Shown: positions 8,583 to 17,521 of the stretch, piece by piece
Layout: every line of letters starts with the position of its first letter
How positions within the stretch are numbered: the stretch's first letter is position 1
From: Hephaestia sp. MAHUQ-44
Lineage (GTDB): Bacteria > Pseudomonadota > Alphaproteobacteria > Sphingomonadales > Sphingomonadaceae
Direction of reading: 5' to 3'
Length of the DNA stretch: 64,000 bases
Assembly (NCBI RefSeq): GCF_023806085.1
Contig: NZ_JAMSLX010000012.1
Coordinates: forward strand, 32,896-96,895
Notes under the pieces: generated by a model
The model's database searches: none
What the model was told of the DNA's origin: nothing
What the model saw: only the letters and a program-made list of their open reading frames with translations
Translations under genes and position numbers: made by a program

Positions 8583-9439
8583 GCGAATGCCCCCGCGATC
8601 AGTGCCTTGGCTGTCGCCCATGCCGCGCTGCCGGGTGCGATCAATTCGACATGCCCGGTCGCCGCAATTTCATGGAGCGCCACCGGATCGCCCGCTGCCC
8701 GCGCCTGATCGGCATAAGCGGTGCCAAAGCGGAACGGGACGATCCTGTCCTCGCGGCCATTGATCAGATCCTGCGGCACCCCGAGCGGCAACAGCCGGGG
8801 CACCGAGGTATCGGCATAGCGATCGGGCCGCGCGTCGGTCGCCGCACCAACCAGGTCCGCCACCACATCGGTGCCGCACCCATTGTCCGGGCTCGCCGCA
8901 ACCGCCTCGAGATCGGGCATCCCGCCGAGCGCGACGACATGATCGATCCGCAATGGATCGCCCCCCGCGAGCACGCTTCCCGCCGGCAGGTTGCGCCGTG
9001 CCGCAAGCCACAAGGCCAGATGCGCGCCCGCCGAATGCCCGACCGCAACGATCCGGCGCAGGTCGAACGCGAAGGGCACAGCATGATCGCGCAGGGCATC
9101 CGCCGCGCGCGCCGCATCAAGGAAAATGCCCGGATAAGCGCCCCCGGCACGATCGACACCACGATAATCGATGTTCCACACCGCATAGCCCGCATCGCGC
9201 AGGTCGGCGGCGACCCAATCCATCAGTGACCGATCGGCGATCGCGGTCTGCCAGCACCCGCCATGCACCATCAGCACGGTCCTGAACGGGCCGGCGCCGG
9301 CGGGACGCCACACGTCGACCACCTGCAGCCGATCGTCGCCATAAGCGATCGTCGCATCGGCGCGCGATCGGGGGCGGCGGGTGAGATCGTCCCACGTCAT
9401 CGACGCGGGCACCGGGCGTGCGCGGCCCGGCGGTGTCAT
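8579..9439 (-). CDS. Alpha/beta hydrolase, probable arylformamidase (kynurenine formamidase)
   Basis: This encodes 286 residues from ATG 9439; ATG 9400 is possible and would give 273. The alpha/beta-hydrolase triad is visible: oxyanion-hole HGGCW (59-63), nucleophile Ser136 in GHSAG, an acid in GREDRIVP, and His in ATGHVEL. HGGxW with this layout is typical of the animal-type (AFMID) arylformamidase rather than the metal-dependent bacterial KynB cyclase. Coupling to kynU by an ATGA overlap supports a role in removing the formyl group of N-formylkynurenine. The substrate assignment is by context. Confidence 0.78.
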   Translation of the reverse strand: MTPPGRARPVPASMTWDDLTRRPRSRADATIAYGDDRLQVVDVWRPAGAGPFRTVLMVHGGCWQTAIADRSLMDWVAADLRDAGYAVWNIDYRGVDRAGGAYPGIFLDAARAADALRDHAVPFAFDLRRIVAVGHSAGAHLALWLAARRNLPAGSVLAGGDPLRIDHVVALGGMPDLEAVAASPDNGCGTDVVADLVGAATDARPDRYADTSVPRLLPLGVPQDLINGREDRIVPFRFGTAYADQARAAGDPVALHEIAATGHVELIAPGSAAWATAKALIAGAFA

Positions 9440-9533
9440 CGGGCAGCCCGTCGCCACGAAAGGAACAGCACGATCGATCGGATCATGCCCTTCCCTACCC
9501 CGCCACCGGCGGTGCGCCAATCCTCCGCGGTGT

Positions 9534-9722
9534 TTAGCGGAAGGCAGAAAAGCGGGTGTCACGCACGTGCTGCCGCTCCCACGGCGCCGCGAAGCGCCGC
9601 GCGGTGAGGCGCGCGAAACCATGGTCGAGCACCGTGAGCGAGTCACGCACCAGCGTCGCGATATTCGCGGCAAACCGGCCGCGATACTGGGTCCAGATCG
9701 GACTGTTGAAATCGTTATTCAT
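9534..9722 (-). CDS. Small hypothetical protein divergent from a LysR gene
   Basis: This encodes 62 residues from ATG 9722, with AAGGA about 8 nt upstream; a GTG at 9725 is also possible. The protein is basic, starts MMNNDFNSP and has a helical middle (RGRFAANIATLVRDSLTVLDHGF). I do not recognise the family; it loosely recalls the short Arg-rich DUF1127-type proteins. It lies 94 nt upstream of the arylformamidase gene on the same strand and is divergent from the LysR gene, whose target it could be. A good ribosome site and sensible composition favour a real gene. Confidence 0.5.
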   Translation of the reverse strand: MNNDFNSPIWTQYRGRFAANIATLVRDSLTVLDHGFARLTARRFAAPWERQHVRDTRFSAFR

Positions 9723-9795
9723 CACAATGATCCTTTGTTTTGTCTTCAGATCATCCTTCCGACCTCATCCATATCGGGCCGAGCGTCCTGCAATG

Positions 9796-9810
9796 CCAAC
9801 AAATCGTTGG
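9796..9810. promoter_or_regulatory. Inverted repeat CCAAC-N5-GTTGG, possible LysR operator
   Basis: A perfect 5-bp inverted repeat spaced by five bases lies between the divergent small ORF and the LysR gene, just before the LysR start. LysR-type regulators commonly bind short dyads in such shared regions. The dyad is short and could be chance. Confidence 0.3.
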
Positions 9811-9846
9811 ACGCAGATGACAAGCCAGGCTTATGAATATTCGATC

Positions 9847-10743
9847 ATGCGCTCGCTGCCGCCTCTCGCCGCCGTCCGGGTCTTCGAAGCCGCGGCGCGG
9901 CACGAGAATTTCACCGCCGCCGCGGCCGAACTCGGGATGACGCAGGCCGCGGTCAGCTATCAGGTCAAGTTGTTGGAGGAGCGGCTGGGCGTGCCGCTGT
10001 TTCACCGCGAGAAGCGCCGCGTAGTGCTGACCGAGGCGGGCCGTCGGGCGGCCGCCCCCGTCAGCCGCGCACTCGACGCGATCGACGGCGCGTTCGCGGG
10101 GCTGCGCGCCGAAGACCAGGGCCTGCTGACAATCTCGACCTCGAATACCTTCGCCAACACCTGGCTGGCGTGGCGGCTGGGCAGTTTTCAGGTCGCACAT
10201 CCCGAAATGGCGGTGCGGCTCGAGACCACCGACGCGCTTACCGATTTCGCGATCGACGCGGTCGATGTCGCGATCCGCGCCGGGCGCGGCGGGTGGCCCG
10301 ATCTTGTCGAGGAGAAGCTGGTCGCGATCGAGTTCACCCCGATGTGCAGCCCGCATTTCCTCGATCGGCACAAAATCGCCACCCCCGCCGATCTGCTTGG
10401 CGTGCCCCAGATCAGCCCGCACGATCCGTGGTGGCCGCACTGGCTGCGCGAAGCGGGGGTGGACGTGCCCCCCGGCCCGCCGCGCGCGGGCGTGCGGCTC
10501 GATTCGCAGGCGCATGAGGGCCATGCCGCAATGGCGGGCCAGGGCGTCGCAATGCTGACCCCGTTTTTCTGGCGTAACGACCTTGCTGAGCGCCGCCTCG
10601 TGCGCCCGTTCGAGCAGCTTTCGACGCGCGGCTACGCCTATTGGCTCGTCTTTCCCGAGCACCGCCGCAACGTGCCCAAGATCAAGCGCTTCCGCGAATG
10701 GCTGATCGCCGAACTCGCGCGCGACCTGCCCAGCCCGGTGTAA
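9847..10743 (+). CDS. LysR-family transcriptional regulator, GcvA-like
   Basis: This encodes 298 residues from ATG 9847; ATGs at 9793 and 9817 would add 18 or 10 residues. The N-terminal winged helix-turn-helix reads LAAVRVFEAAARHENFTAAAAELG, then MTQAAVSYQVKLLEERLGVPLFHR, characteristic of the GcvA subgroup. A periplasmic-binding-protein-like effector domain follows (about 90-290). It is divergent from the small ORF and the kynurenine genes, which are plausible targets by position only. The effector is unknown. Confidence 0.9.
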   Translation: MRSLPPLAAVRVFEAAARHENFTAAAAELGMTQAAVSYQVKLLEERLGVPLFHREKRRVVLTEAGRRAAAPVSRALDAIDGAFAGLRAEDQGLLTISTSNTFANTWLAWRLGSFQVAHPEMAVRLETTDALTDFAIDAVDVAIRAGRGGWPDLVEEKLVAIEFTPMCSPHFLDRHKIATPADLLGVPQISPHDPWWPHWLREAGVDVPPGPPRAGVRLDSQAHEGHAAMAGQGVAMLTPFFWRNDLAERRLVRPFEQLSTRGYAYWLVFPEHRRNVPKIKRFREWLIAELARDLPSPV

Positions 10744-10817
10744 CGCCCGCCCCATCCACCCCACCGCATCCGCGCGCGCTGCTTTCGTCGCCGGGATGAA
10801 AAGGCTATCGCCCCCGC

Positions 10818-13079
10818 ATGGCATCAGACGTCACCGACCTTCCGCCCGATAATCCGCCGATCGGCATTCTCGACGCCCCGTTCGATTCGGCGCTGTCGGA
10901 ACGCTATCTCGTCTACGCGCTGTCGACGATCACTGCGCGCTCGCTGCCCGATGTGCGCGACGGGATGAAGCCGGTGCACCGGCGGTTGCTGTGGGCGATG
11001 CGGCTGCTCAAGCTCGATCCGAGCCAGGGCTACAAGAAATGCGCGCGCGTCGTCGGCGATGTGATCGGCAAATATCACCCGCACGGCGATCAGTCGGTCT
11101 ATGACGCGATGGTCCGCCTCGCGCAGAGTTTTGCGCTGCGCTATCCGCTCGTCGACGGACAGGGCAATTTCGGCAATATCGACGGCGATAACGCCGCCGC
11201 CTATCGCTACACCGAGGCCCGGCTGACGCAGGTCGCGATCGACCTGATGGACGGGCTCGACGAGAACGCCACCGATTTTCGCCCGACCTATAATGGCGAG
11301 GACCACGAGCCCGAGCTGTTTCCAGGGCTGTTCCCCAATCTGCTCGCCAATGGCGCCGCGGGAATCGCGGTGGGCATGGCGACCTCCATCCCCCCGCACA
11401 ACGCCGCCGAGCTGCTCGATGCCGCGATCATGCTGATCGACCGGCCGCAGGCGGACGACGCCGCAGTGCTCGAACACGTCAAAGGCCCGGATTTCCCCAC
11501 CGGCGGCCAACTCGTCGACAGCCCGCAGGCGATCGCCGAGGCCTATGCCACCGGGCGCGGCACCTTCCACACCCGCGCGCGCTGGCACGTCGAGGATCAG
11601 GGCCGCGGCACCTGGATCGCGGTGGTCGATCAGATCCCCTACGGCGTCCAGAAGGGCAAGCTGATCGAGCATATCGCGGCGCTCATCAACGACAAGAAGC
11701 TGCCGATCCTCGCCGATATCCGCGACGAATCGGATGCCGAGATCCGCATCGTGCTCGAACCGCGTGCCCGCACCGTCGATGCCGATATGCTGATGGACTC
11801 GCTGTTCCGCCTGAGCGATCTCGAAAGCCGCTTCTCGCTCAACCTCAACGTGCTCGACGCCACCCGCACGCCGCGTGTGATGAGCCTGCGCGAGGCCCTG
11901 CTCGCGTGGGTCGACCACCAGTTCGTCGTGCTCCAGCGCCGCTCGCAGCACCGGCTCGACAAGATCGCCGACCGGCTCGAACTGGTCGGGGGCTATATCA
12001 TCGCCTTCCTCAACCTCGATCGGGTGATCGAGATCATCCGCACCGAGGACGAGCCCAAGCCGGTGATGATCGCCGAGTTCACGCTGACCGACCGTCAGGC
12101 CGAAGCGATCCTCAACATGCGGCTGCGCTCCTTGCGCAAGCTCGAGGAAATGGAATTGCGCCGCGAGAAGGAGGCGCTCGAAAAGGAACGCGCCGACCTC
12201 GAACTGCTGCTCGGCAGCGAGCAACGCCAGCGCACCCGGCTCAAGCGTGATCTGGGCAAAATCCGCGACCGCTACGGCCCCGAAACCGACCTGGGCAAAC
12301 GCCGCACCCTGATTGAACAGGCCGGACCAGCACGCGAGATTCCGCTGGAAGCGATGATCGAGCGCGAACCGATCACCGTCATCATGTCGCAGCGCGGCTG
12401 GATTCGCGCGATGAAGGGCCACGCCGATCTCGCCGCCGCCGACGCCCTCAAGTTCAAGGAAGGCGACGGGCCCGCCTTCGCCTTCCACGCGCAGACCACC
12501 GACAAAATCCTGCTCGCGGTCGAATCGGGGCGTTTCTACACGCTTGGCGCCGACAAGCTGCCCGGCGGCCGCGGCTTCGGCGAGCCGGTGCGCTCGATGA
12601 TCGACATCGAGGGGGATCACGACATCGTCGGGCTGCTGCCCGCGAGCGCGGCCGAAAAACTGCTCGTCGTCGCCAGCGACGGCCGCGGCTTCGCGGTCCG
12701 CACCACCGATGTCACCGCCGAAACGCGCAAGGGCAAGACCGTGGTGACGCCGCGAAAAGGCGCCAGACTCGCGCTCGTCAAGCCGATCGATCCCAGCCAT
12801 GATTATGTCGCCGCGGTCGGCGACAACCGCAAGCTGCTCGTCTTTCCCCTGTCCGAACTCGCCGAACTCGCGCGCGGCCAGGGCGTCCAGCTCCAGCGTT
12901 ACCGCGACGGCGGGCTTTCCGATGCCACCACCTTCACTTTCACAGAAGGGCTAAGCTGGGCGATGGGGGGGGAAACCGGCCGCACGCGCACCGAACCCGA
13001 CATGAGCGGCTGGCGCACCGCGCGCGGTGCCGCCGGCCGGATGCCACCGACCGGCTTTCCGAGGGACAATCGCTTCTGA
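10818..13079 (+). CDS. parC: DNA topoisomerase IV subunit A
   Basis: This encodes 753 residues. It is the DNA cleavage and religation subunit that, with ParE, decatenates daughter chromosomes. The breakage-reunion domain fills the first half, with catalytic Tyr131 in RYTEARLT and the preceding block GQGNFGNIDGDNAAAYRY. Single C-terminal beta-propeller repeats follow (about 500-720). Length and the lack of the GyrA box fit ParC rather than GyrA. In the quinolone-resistance region, HPHGDQSVYD (87-96), the position of E. coli Ser80 is Gln92 and that of Glu84 is Asp96. It ends 3 nt from the convergent histidine kinase gene. Confidence 0.93.
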   Translation: MASDVTDLPPDNPPIGILDAPFDSALSERYLVYALSTITARSLPDVRDGMKPVHRRLLWAMRLLKLDPSQGYKKCARVVGDVIGKYHPHGDQSVYDAMVRLAQSFALRYPLVDGQGNFGNIDGDNAAAYRYTEARLTQVAIDLMDGLDENATDFRPTYNGEDHEPELFPGLFPNLLANGAAGIAVGMATSIPPHNAAELLDAAIMLIDRPQADDAAVLEHVKGPDFPTGGQLVDSPQAIAEAYATGRGTFHTRARWHVEDQGRGTWIAVVDQIPYGVQKGKLIEHIAALINDKKLPILADIRDESDAEIRIVLEPRARTVDADMLMDSLFRLSDLESRFSLNLNVLDATRTPRVMSLREALLAWVDHQFVVLQRRSQHRLDKIADRLELVGGYIIAFLNLDRVIEIIRTEDEPKPVMIAEFTLTDRQAEAILNMRLRSLRKLEEMELRREKEALEKERADLELLLGSEQRQRTRLKRDLGKIRDRYGPETDLGKRRTLIEQAGPAREIPLEAMIEREPITVIMSQRGWIRAMKGHADLAAADALKFKEGDGPAFAFHAQTTDKILLAVESGRFYTLGADKLPGGRGFGEPVRSMIDIEGDHDIVGLLPASAAEKLLVVASDGRGFAVRTTDVTAETRKGKTVVTPRKGARLALVKPIDPSHDYVAAVGDNRKLLVFPLSELAELARGQGVQLQRYRDGGLSDATTFTFTEGLSWAMGGETGRTRTEPDMSGWRTARGAAGRMPPTGFPRDNRF

Positions 13080-13082
13080 CGG

Positions 13083-14600
13083 TCACGCTCCGCTGACGAG
13101 CGCGTGGATCGCCCGGCCCAGGGCCTCGCCGGTATAGGGTTTGGCGATCAGCGCGAAATCGGCCGCCGCGCCTTCGATGACCTCGAGGCTGTACCCGCTC
13201 GCGAGCAAAATCGGCAGGCCGGGATGGCGCGCGCGCACCATGCCCGCAAGCGCGATTCCGCTCATGCCCGGCATCACGACATCGGAAAACAGCACGTCGA
13301 CATCCTCGGTCGTCGCCAACATCGCCAGCGCCTCGTCCGCCGAGGCCGCGGTGCGAGCCCGGTAACCCAGCGTATCGAGCAGGTCGCGCGCGAATTCGCG
13401 GACATGATCGTTGTCGTCGACCACCAGCACGCGCTGCCCTGCCCCCGTTGCCGCAGCGGTCGTCGGGCTGGAAGCGGGGCTGGCGGCTTCGACCGCACGC
13501 GGCAGCACGATCCGCACGACCGTGCCCTGCGCCGACGATTCGATCGTACCGCGCCCACCCGACTGCGCAGCAAAACCATGAAGCTGCGGCAGCCCCAGCC
13601 CGGTCCCCTGCCCCACCGGCTTGGTCGTGAAAAAGGGCTCGAACGCGCGCGCCAAGACCTCCTCGGGCATGCCGGGGCCGTCATCGCTCACCGCGATGCA
13701 CACCATGTCGCGCTCGGGCTCGGGACTATTGCTGGCCGAAATCGTGATCGTGCCCCCTTGGGGCATCGCATCGCGCGCGTTGATCGCGGCGTTGAGCAAT
13801 GCGGCTTCGAGCTGGGTCGAATCGGTGCGCACGCGCCAGAGATCGGCCGGCGTCTCAAGCCGGATCGCGATCCCGGCGCCGATCGTGCGCTCCAGCATCT
13901 CGGCAAAGGCATCGAGCCGCAATTGCAGATCGACGACCTCGAATTTGAGCGCCTGCCGACGCCCGAACGACAGCAGCCGACTGGTCAGATCGGCCGCGCG
14001 ATCCGCCGTTTCGAGGATATTGTCGGCATAGCGACGACGCTTTTCCTCCGGCATGTCATGGTTGCGCAGCAATTCGGCCGCGCCGCGCATCACCGTCAGC
14101 AGATTGTTGAAATCGTGCGCGATGCCACCGGTCAGTTCCCCCAGTGCCTGGAGCTTCTGCGCCTGAAACAGCGCCAGCCGCGCTTCTTCGAGATCGTGCT
14201 GCGCGCGCCATCGATCGGTGATGTCGCGCGTGATCTTGGCGAAACCGATATGCGTGCCATTGTCGTCATAGATCGGATCGAGCACGGCATGCGCCCAGAA
14301 GCGCGTGCCGTCCTTGCGCACGCGCCAGGCTTCGTCCTCATATTTGCCGTCGCGCAGCGCCGTTGCCAGCGCCAGCTCCGGCACACCGTTCGCGCGATCT
14401 TCGGGCGTGTAGAAGCGCGAGAAATGCTCGCCCACGATCTCGGCCTCGCTATAGCCCTTGATCGCTTCGGCACCGACATTCCAGTTGCGGACATAGCCGC
14501 CGGTATCGAGCATATAGATCGCGTATTCGGTGACCGAATTGACGAGCCGCTGGAACCGTCGTTCACCCAGATGGGCGTCGAAGCTCGCTTGGTTGGTCAT
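13083..14600 (-). CDS. PAS-containing hybrid histidine kinase
   Basis: This encodes 505 residues from ATG 14600. A PAS domain with PAC motif (about 15-130, ending ITRDITDRWRAQHDLEEA) is followed by a HisKA dimerisation domain. Its phosphoaccepting His162 lies in GGIAHDFNNLL. An HATPase domain (N box NAAINARDAMP, G1 DDGPGMP, G2 GTGLGL) follows, then a C-terminal receiver (390-500) with Asp440 and Lys487. No transmembrane segment is seen, so it is a soluble sensor, with the PAS domain possibly binding a cofactor. No response regulator or HPt gene is adjacent. Confidence 0.92.
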   Translation of the reverse strand: MTNQASFDAHLGERRFQRLVNSVTEYAIYMLDTGGYVRNWNVGAEAIKGYSEAEIVGEHFSRFYTPEDRANGVPELALATALRDGKYEDEAWRVRKDGTRFWAHAVLDPIYDDNGTHIGFAKITRDITDRWRAQHDLEEARLALFQAQKLQALGELTGGIAHDFNNLLTVMRGAAELLRNHDMPEEKRRRYADNILETADRAADLTSRLLSFGRRQALKFEVVDLQLRLDAFAEMLERTIGAGIAIRLETPADLWRVRTDSTQLEAALLNAAINARDAMPQGGTITISASNSPEPERDMVCIAVSDDGPGMPEEVLARAFEPFFTTKPVGQGTGLGLPQLHGFAAQSGGRGTIESSAQGTVVRIVLPRAVEAASPASSPTTAAATGAGQRVLVVDDNDHVREFARDLLDTLGYRARTAASADEALAMLATTEDVDVLFSDVVMPGMSGIALAGMVRARHPGLPILLASGYSLEVIEGAAADFALIAKPYTGEALGRAIHALVSGA

Positions 14601-14738
14601 CGGCACCCTTGCAACAGAACCTGGCCTTGAAACCGTATCGGGCCACTGAATGCGATCCAAAACCGATCACCGCGCCAAGCGTTCCCCACACCCCGGCCGC
14701 CCGTGCCCGCGAGCCCCAGTCTCGCGACCACAACGGGT

Positions 14739-15011
14739 TCACTTGCGGGCGATATGAATCCCCTCTTTTTCCCATTCAGCCGCGGTCTTGCAGACCTTGT
14801 GCGGCAGGATCGTTCCGGTCGTCGTGCCGATCTGGGCGCAATATTTTATCACGCCATCGGCCGAGGTCTGCACCTCCATATGCGGCGGCGGCGCCTTGGG
14901 ATCGTCGGCGCCATGGGACGCGGCAAAAGCGGCCGGCCCGGTGACCGCGATGAGCCCCAGAGCAGCGCCGCCGAGCAGCACATGAGGAATAAAATTCGGC
15001 ATGGTACGCAT
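14739..15011 (-). CDS. Small secreted Cys-pair protein (paralogue of the gene at 51204-51467)
   Basis: This encodes 90 residues from ATG 15011; ATG 15002 is an alternative. A signal peptide (VLLGGAALGLIAVTGPAAFA) is followed by a short mature domain with the pattern YCAQIGTTTG, then VCKTAAEWEKEGI. Two cysteines are about 17 residues apart, with a Trp six residues after the second. The same arrangement occurs in the product of 51204-51467. I know no function for these short periplasmic proteins, which are common in sphingomonads; the cysteines probably form a disulfide. Confidence 0.72.
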   Translation of the reverse strand: MRTMPNFIPHVLLGGAALGLIAVTGPAAFAASHGADDPKAPPPHMEVQTSADGVIKYCAQIGTTTGTILPHKVCKTAAEWEKEGIHIARK

Positions 15012-15349
15012 GATCAACCTCCAACAAACCGCCGCTTCGCCGGCGGCGGATATTGCGGTGCGTTCGGCGTGCCAGAAATCTAAGGCACGAAAATGCGGTG
15101 AATTTGGTACAAATCCGGTGCCCATCCATGGGATGACGCCCCGAAAATTGGCCGCAATCGCCCATCGTTGGCATCGCCTCTGTGATCGGCCCCGGTCATC
15201 GCGCCATAGTGTTCGCAACCGAACGTGATGACGCCCCGGCCAGCGATGCCCGATCGGCTTTCGATTGTCGGGTATGGGAAAACCGCTTGCCGCATCCCGG
15301 GATACGCGCCAGTATCAGTTGCAAAGGCGAACCAAATGGAGAACCCGGC
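15012..15349. other. Intergenic region between divergent genes, no gene seen
   Basis: About 340 nt separate the secreted Cys-pair gene (minus) from the thiolase gene (plus), so both promoters should lie here. I see a small dyad GTTCGCAACCGAAC near 15207-15220 that could be an operator. No convincing coding frame, RNA gene or repeat is visible; ORFs crossing it are overextended thiolase and secreted-protein frames. Confidence 0.5.
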
Positions 15350-16519
15350 ATGGCCGAAGCCTATATCGTGGAGGCGGTGCGCACCGCCGGCGGCAAGCGC
15401 GGCGGCAGGCTCGCCGGATGGCACCCGGCCGACATGGCGGGCGCGGTGCTCGATAGCGTCGTCGCGCGCACCGGCATCGATCCGGGCCGAATCGAGGACG
15501 TCATCATGGGCTGCGTCAGCCAGGGCGGCGAGCAGAGCTTTCAGGTCGGGCGCGGCGCGGTGCTCGCCTCGAGCCTGCCCGAAAGCGTGCCCGCGGTGAC
15601 GATCGATCGCCAGTGCGGCTCGTCACAACAGGCGATCCAGTTCGCGGCGCAGGCGGTAATGTCGGGCACGCAGGACGTGGTGATCGCCGCGGGGGTCGAG
15701 AGCATGACGCGCGTGCCGATGGGATCGACCGGCGCGCTGTTCGCGCAGGCCGGGCTCGGCACCGCCAAGTCGCCGCGGCAGGAGGCGCGCTATCCCGGCA
15801 TCCACTTCTCGCAATTCACAGGCGCCGAGCGGATCGCGGCAAAATACGGCTTCTCGCGCGACACGCTCGATCAATTCGCGCTCGAAAGCCACGCCCGCGC
15901 CGCCGCCGCCACGACACGCGGCGACTTTACCGACGAGATCGTCCCGCTGACGATTCAGACCCCCGAGGGCGAACAGCAGCACCATATCGACGAGGGCATC
16001 CGCTTCGACGCGACACTCGACGGCATCGGCGCGGTCAAACTGCTCAAGGAAGGCGGCGTCATCTCGGCGGCGAACGCAAGCCAGATCTGCGACGGGGCGA
16101 GCGCGGTGCTGGTCGTATCCGAACGCGCGCTCAAAGAGCATGGCTTGACGCCGCTTGCGCGCATCCACAATCTCACCGTCACCGGTGGCGATCCGGTGGT
16201 GATGCTCGAAGAACCGCTGTTCGCGACCGACCGGGCGCTCAAACGCGCGGGGCTCTCGATCGACGATATCGATCTCTACGAGGTCAACGAGGCATTCGCG
16301 CCGGTGCCGCTGGCGTGGCTGCGGCACGTCGGCGCCGATCCGGCGAAGATGAACGTCAACGGCGGCGCGATCGCGCTTGGCCACCCGCTGGGCGCCAGCG
16401 GCACCAAGCTGATGGCGACGCTGATCCACGCGCTTCACAAACGCGGCGGGCGCTATGGCTTGCAGACGATGTGCGAGGGCGGCGGCATCGCCAACGTCAC
16501 GATCGTCGAGCGGCTGTAA
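15350..16519 (+). CDS. Acetyl-CoA acyltransferase (thiolase)
   Basis: This encodes 389 residues from ATG 15350, with GGAG about 9 nt upstream. The acyl-accepting Cys89 is in DRQCGSSQQA. The second catalytic pair is seen as NVNGGAIALGHPLGASG (His) and MCEGGG (Cys). It belongs to the degradative/biosynthetic thiolase family and would cleave 3-ketoacyl-CoA or condense acetyl-CoA in the cytosol. Followed by a short-chain dehydrogenase and near an enoyl-CoA hydratase and two thioesterases, it fits a fatty- or aromatic-acid beta-oxidation module. The exact substrate cannot be told. Confidence 0.92.
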   Translation: MAEAYIVEAVRTAGGKRGGRLAGWHPADMAGAVLDSVVARTGIDPGRIEDVIMGCVSQGGEQSFQVGRGAVLASSLPESVPAVTIDRQCGSSQQAIQFAAQAVMSGTQDVVIAAGVESMTRVPMGSTGALFAQAGLGTAKSPRQEARYPGIHFSQFTGAERIAAKYGFSRDTLDQFALESHARAAAATTRGDFTDEIVPLTIQTPEGEQQHHIDEGIRFDATLDGIGAVKLLKEGGVISAANASQICDGASAVLVVSERALKEHGLTPLARIHNLTVTGGDPVVMLEEPLFATDRALKRAGLSIDDIDLYEVNEAFAPVPLAWLRHVGADPAKMNVNGGAIALGHPLGASGTKLMATLIHALHKRGGRYGLQTMCEGGGIANVTIVERL

Positions 16520-16524
16520 CACCC

Positions 16525-16617
16525 CCCGTCACCCCGGACTTGTTCCGGGGTCCAACGCGCCGCAAGCGCTGGGCTTCGTGGAGGGTTGGATGCCGGAACA
16601 GGTCCGGCATGACGAAA
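16525..16617. repeat. Dispersed palindromic repeat, CGTCA-CCGG family (copy 1)
   Basis: Two short palindromes in opposite orientation lie between the thiolase and SDR genes. The left (about 16528-16555) begins CGTCACCCCGG and the right (about 16588-16615) ends CCGGCATGACG. Each forms a hairpin and the two ends are complementary, as in a BIME of two REP units. A relative is at 26733-26830. If transcribed it would form a stem-loop within a presumed operon. Confidence 0.7.
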
Positions 16618-16643
16618 AGCGGACGACAAGAGGGAGAGGCTTG

Positions 16644-17426
16644 ATGAAACTCGACACCAATACCGCAGCGGTCGTCACCGGTGGCGCATCTGGGCTCGGC
16701 GCCGCGACCGCGCGGGCGTTGGCGGCGAAGGGCGTCAAGGTCGCACTCTTCGATCTCCAGGCCGAAAAGGGGCAGCAAATCGCCAACGAGATCGGCGGCA
16801 CCTTCTGCGAGGTCAATGTCACCTCGGACGAATCGGTCGATGCCGGTTTCGCCAGGGCGCGCGCGGCCAACGGGCAGGAAACGATCCTCGTGTGCTGCGC
16901 GGGCACGGGCAATGCGATGAAAACCGCGAGCCGATCGAAGGAAGACGGGTCGATCAAGCATTTCCCCGCCGAGGCGTTCAACTGGCTGATCCAAATCAAC
17001 CTCGTCGGCACCTTCCGCTGCGTCGCCAAATCGGCCGCCGGGATGCTGACGCTCGATCCCCGCGAGGACGGCGAGCGTGGCGCGATCGTGATGACCGCGA
17101 GCGTCGCTGCCGAGGACGGGCAGATCGGCCAGGCGGCTTATTCGGCGTCGAAGGGCGGCGTGGTCGGCATGACGCTCCCGATCGCGCGCGACCTGATGAA
17201 CGAGGGCATCCGCGTCAACACGATCCTGCCGGGCATTTTCGACACCCCCCTGCTCGCCGCCGCGCCGCAACCGGTGAAAGACGCACTGGCCGCCTCGGTG
17301 CCCTTTCCCAAGCGGCTGGGCCGCCCCGAAGAATACGCCCGCCTCGCGCTCGCGATGATCGAAAATCCCTACTTCAACGGCGAGGACGTCCGCCTCGACG
17401 GCGCGATCCGCATGGCGCCGCGATAA
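16644..17426 (+). CDS. Short-chain dehydrogenase, 3-hydroxyacyl-CoA dehydrogenase type II-like
   Basis: This encodes 260 residues from ATG 16644 with GGGAGAGG upstream. The Rossmann NAD(P) site TGGASGLG (about 12-19), the catalytic Ser in TASVAAEDG and the YSASKGG motif (Tyr and Lys) define a classical SDR. The sequence layout resembles HSD17B10-type 3-hydroxyacyl-CoA dehydrogenases, which often sit beside thiolases. It would oxidise a 3-hydroxyacyl-CoA, supplying substrate for the upstream thiolase. It ends about 26 nt before the left repeat of the DUF559 insertion. Confidence 0.88.
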   Translation: MKLDTNTAAVVTGGASGLGAATARALAAKGVKVALFDLQAEKGQQIANEIGGTFCEVNVTSDESVDAGFARARAANGQETILVCCAGTGNAMKTASRSKEDGSIKHFPAEAFNWLIQINLVGTFRCVAKSAAGMLTLDPREDGERGAIVMTASVAAEDGQIGQAAYSASKGGVVGMTLPIARDLMNEGIRVNTILPGIFDTPLLAAAPQPVKDALAASVPFPKRLGRPEEYARLALAMIENPYFNGEDVRLDGAIRMAPR

Positions 17427-17451
17427 CGGCGCTTACCGACGGATTGCGGAC

Positions 17452-17489
17452 ATCCCCTCCCTGCAAGGGAGGGGGCAGGGGGTGGGTTG
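17452..17489. repeat. REP-like palindrome, left arm before the DUF559 gene
   Basis: The core CCCCTCCCTGCAAGGGAGGG is a palindrome, followed by the asymmetric head GGGGGTGGGTT. It is an inverted, nearly identical copy of 17873-17907 and of the two arms inside hrpB (38004-38104). Confidence 0.85.
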
Positions 17490-17518
17490 GCGAGCGTAGC
17501 GAGCCATTCTACGCTCGC
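17490..17518 (+). promoter_or_regulatory. Perfect 10-bp hairpin directly before the DUF559 start
   Basis: GCGAGCGTAG (17490-17499) and CTACGCTCGC (17509-17518) form a perfect stem with a nine-base loop, ending three bases before the ATG at 17522. No clear ribosome site lies between them. It may limit translation or be part of the repeat unit. Confidence 0.6.
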
Positions 17519-17521
17519 AGC

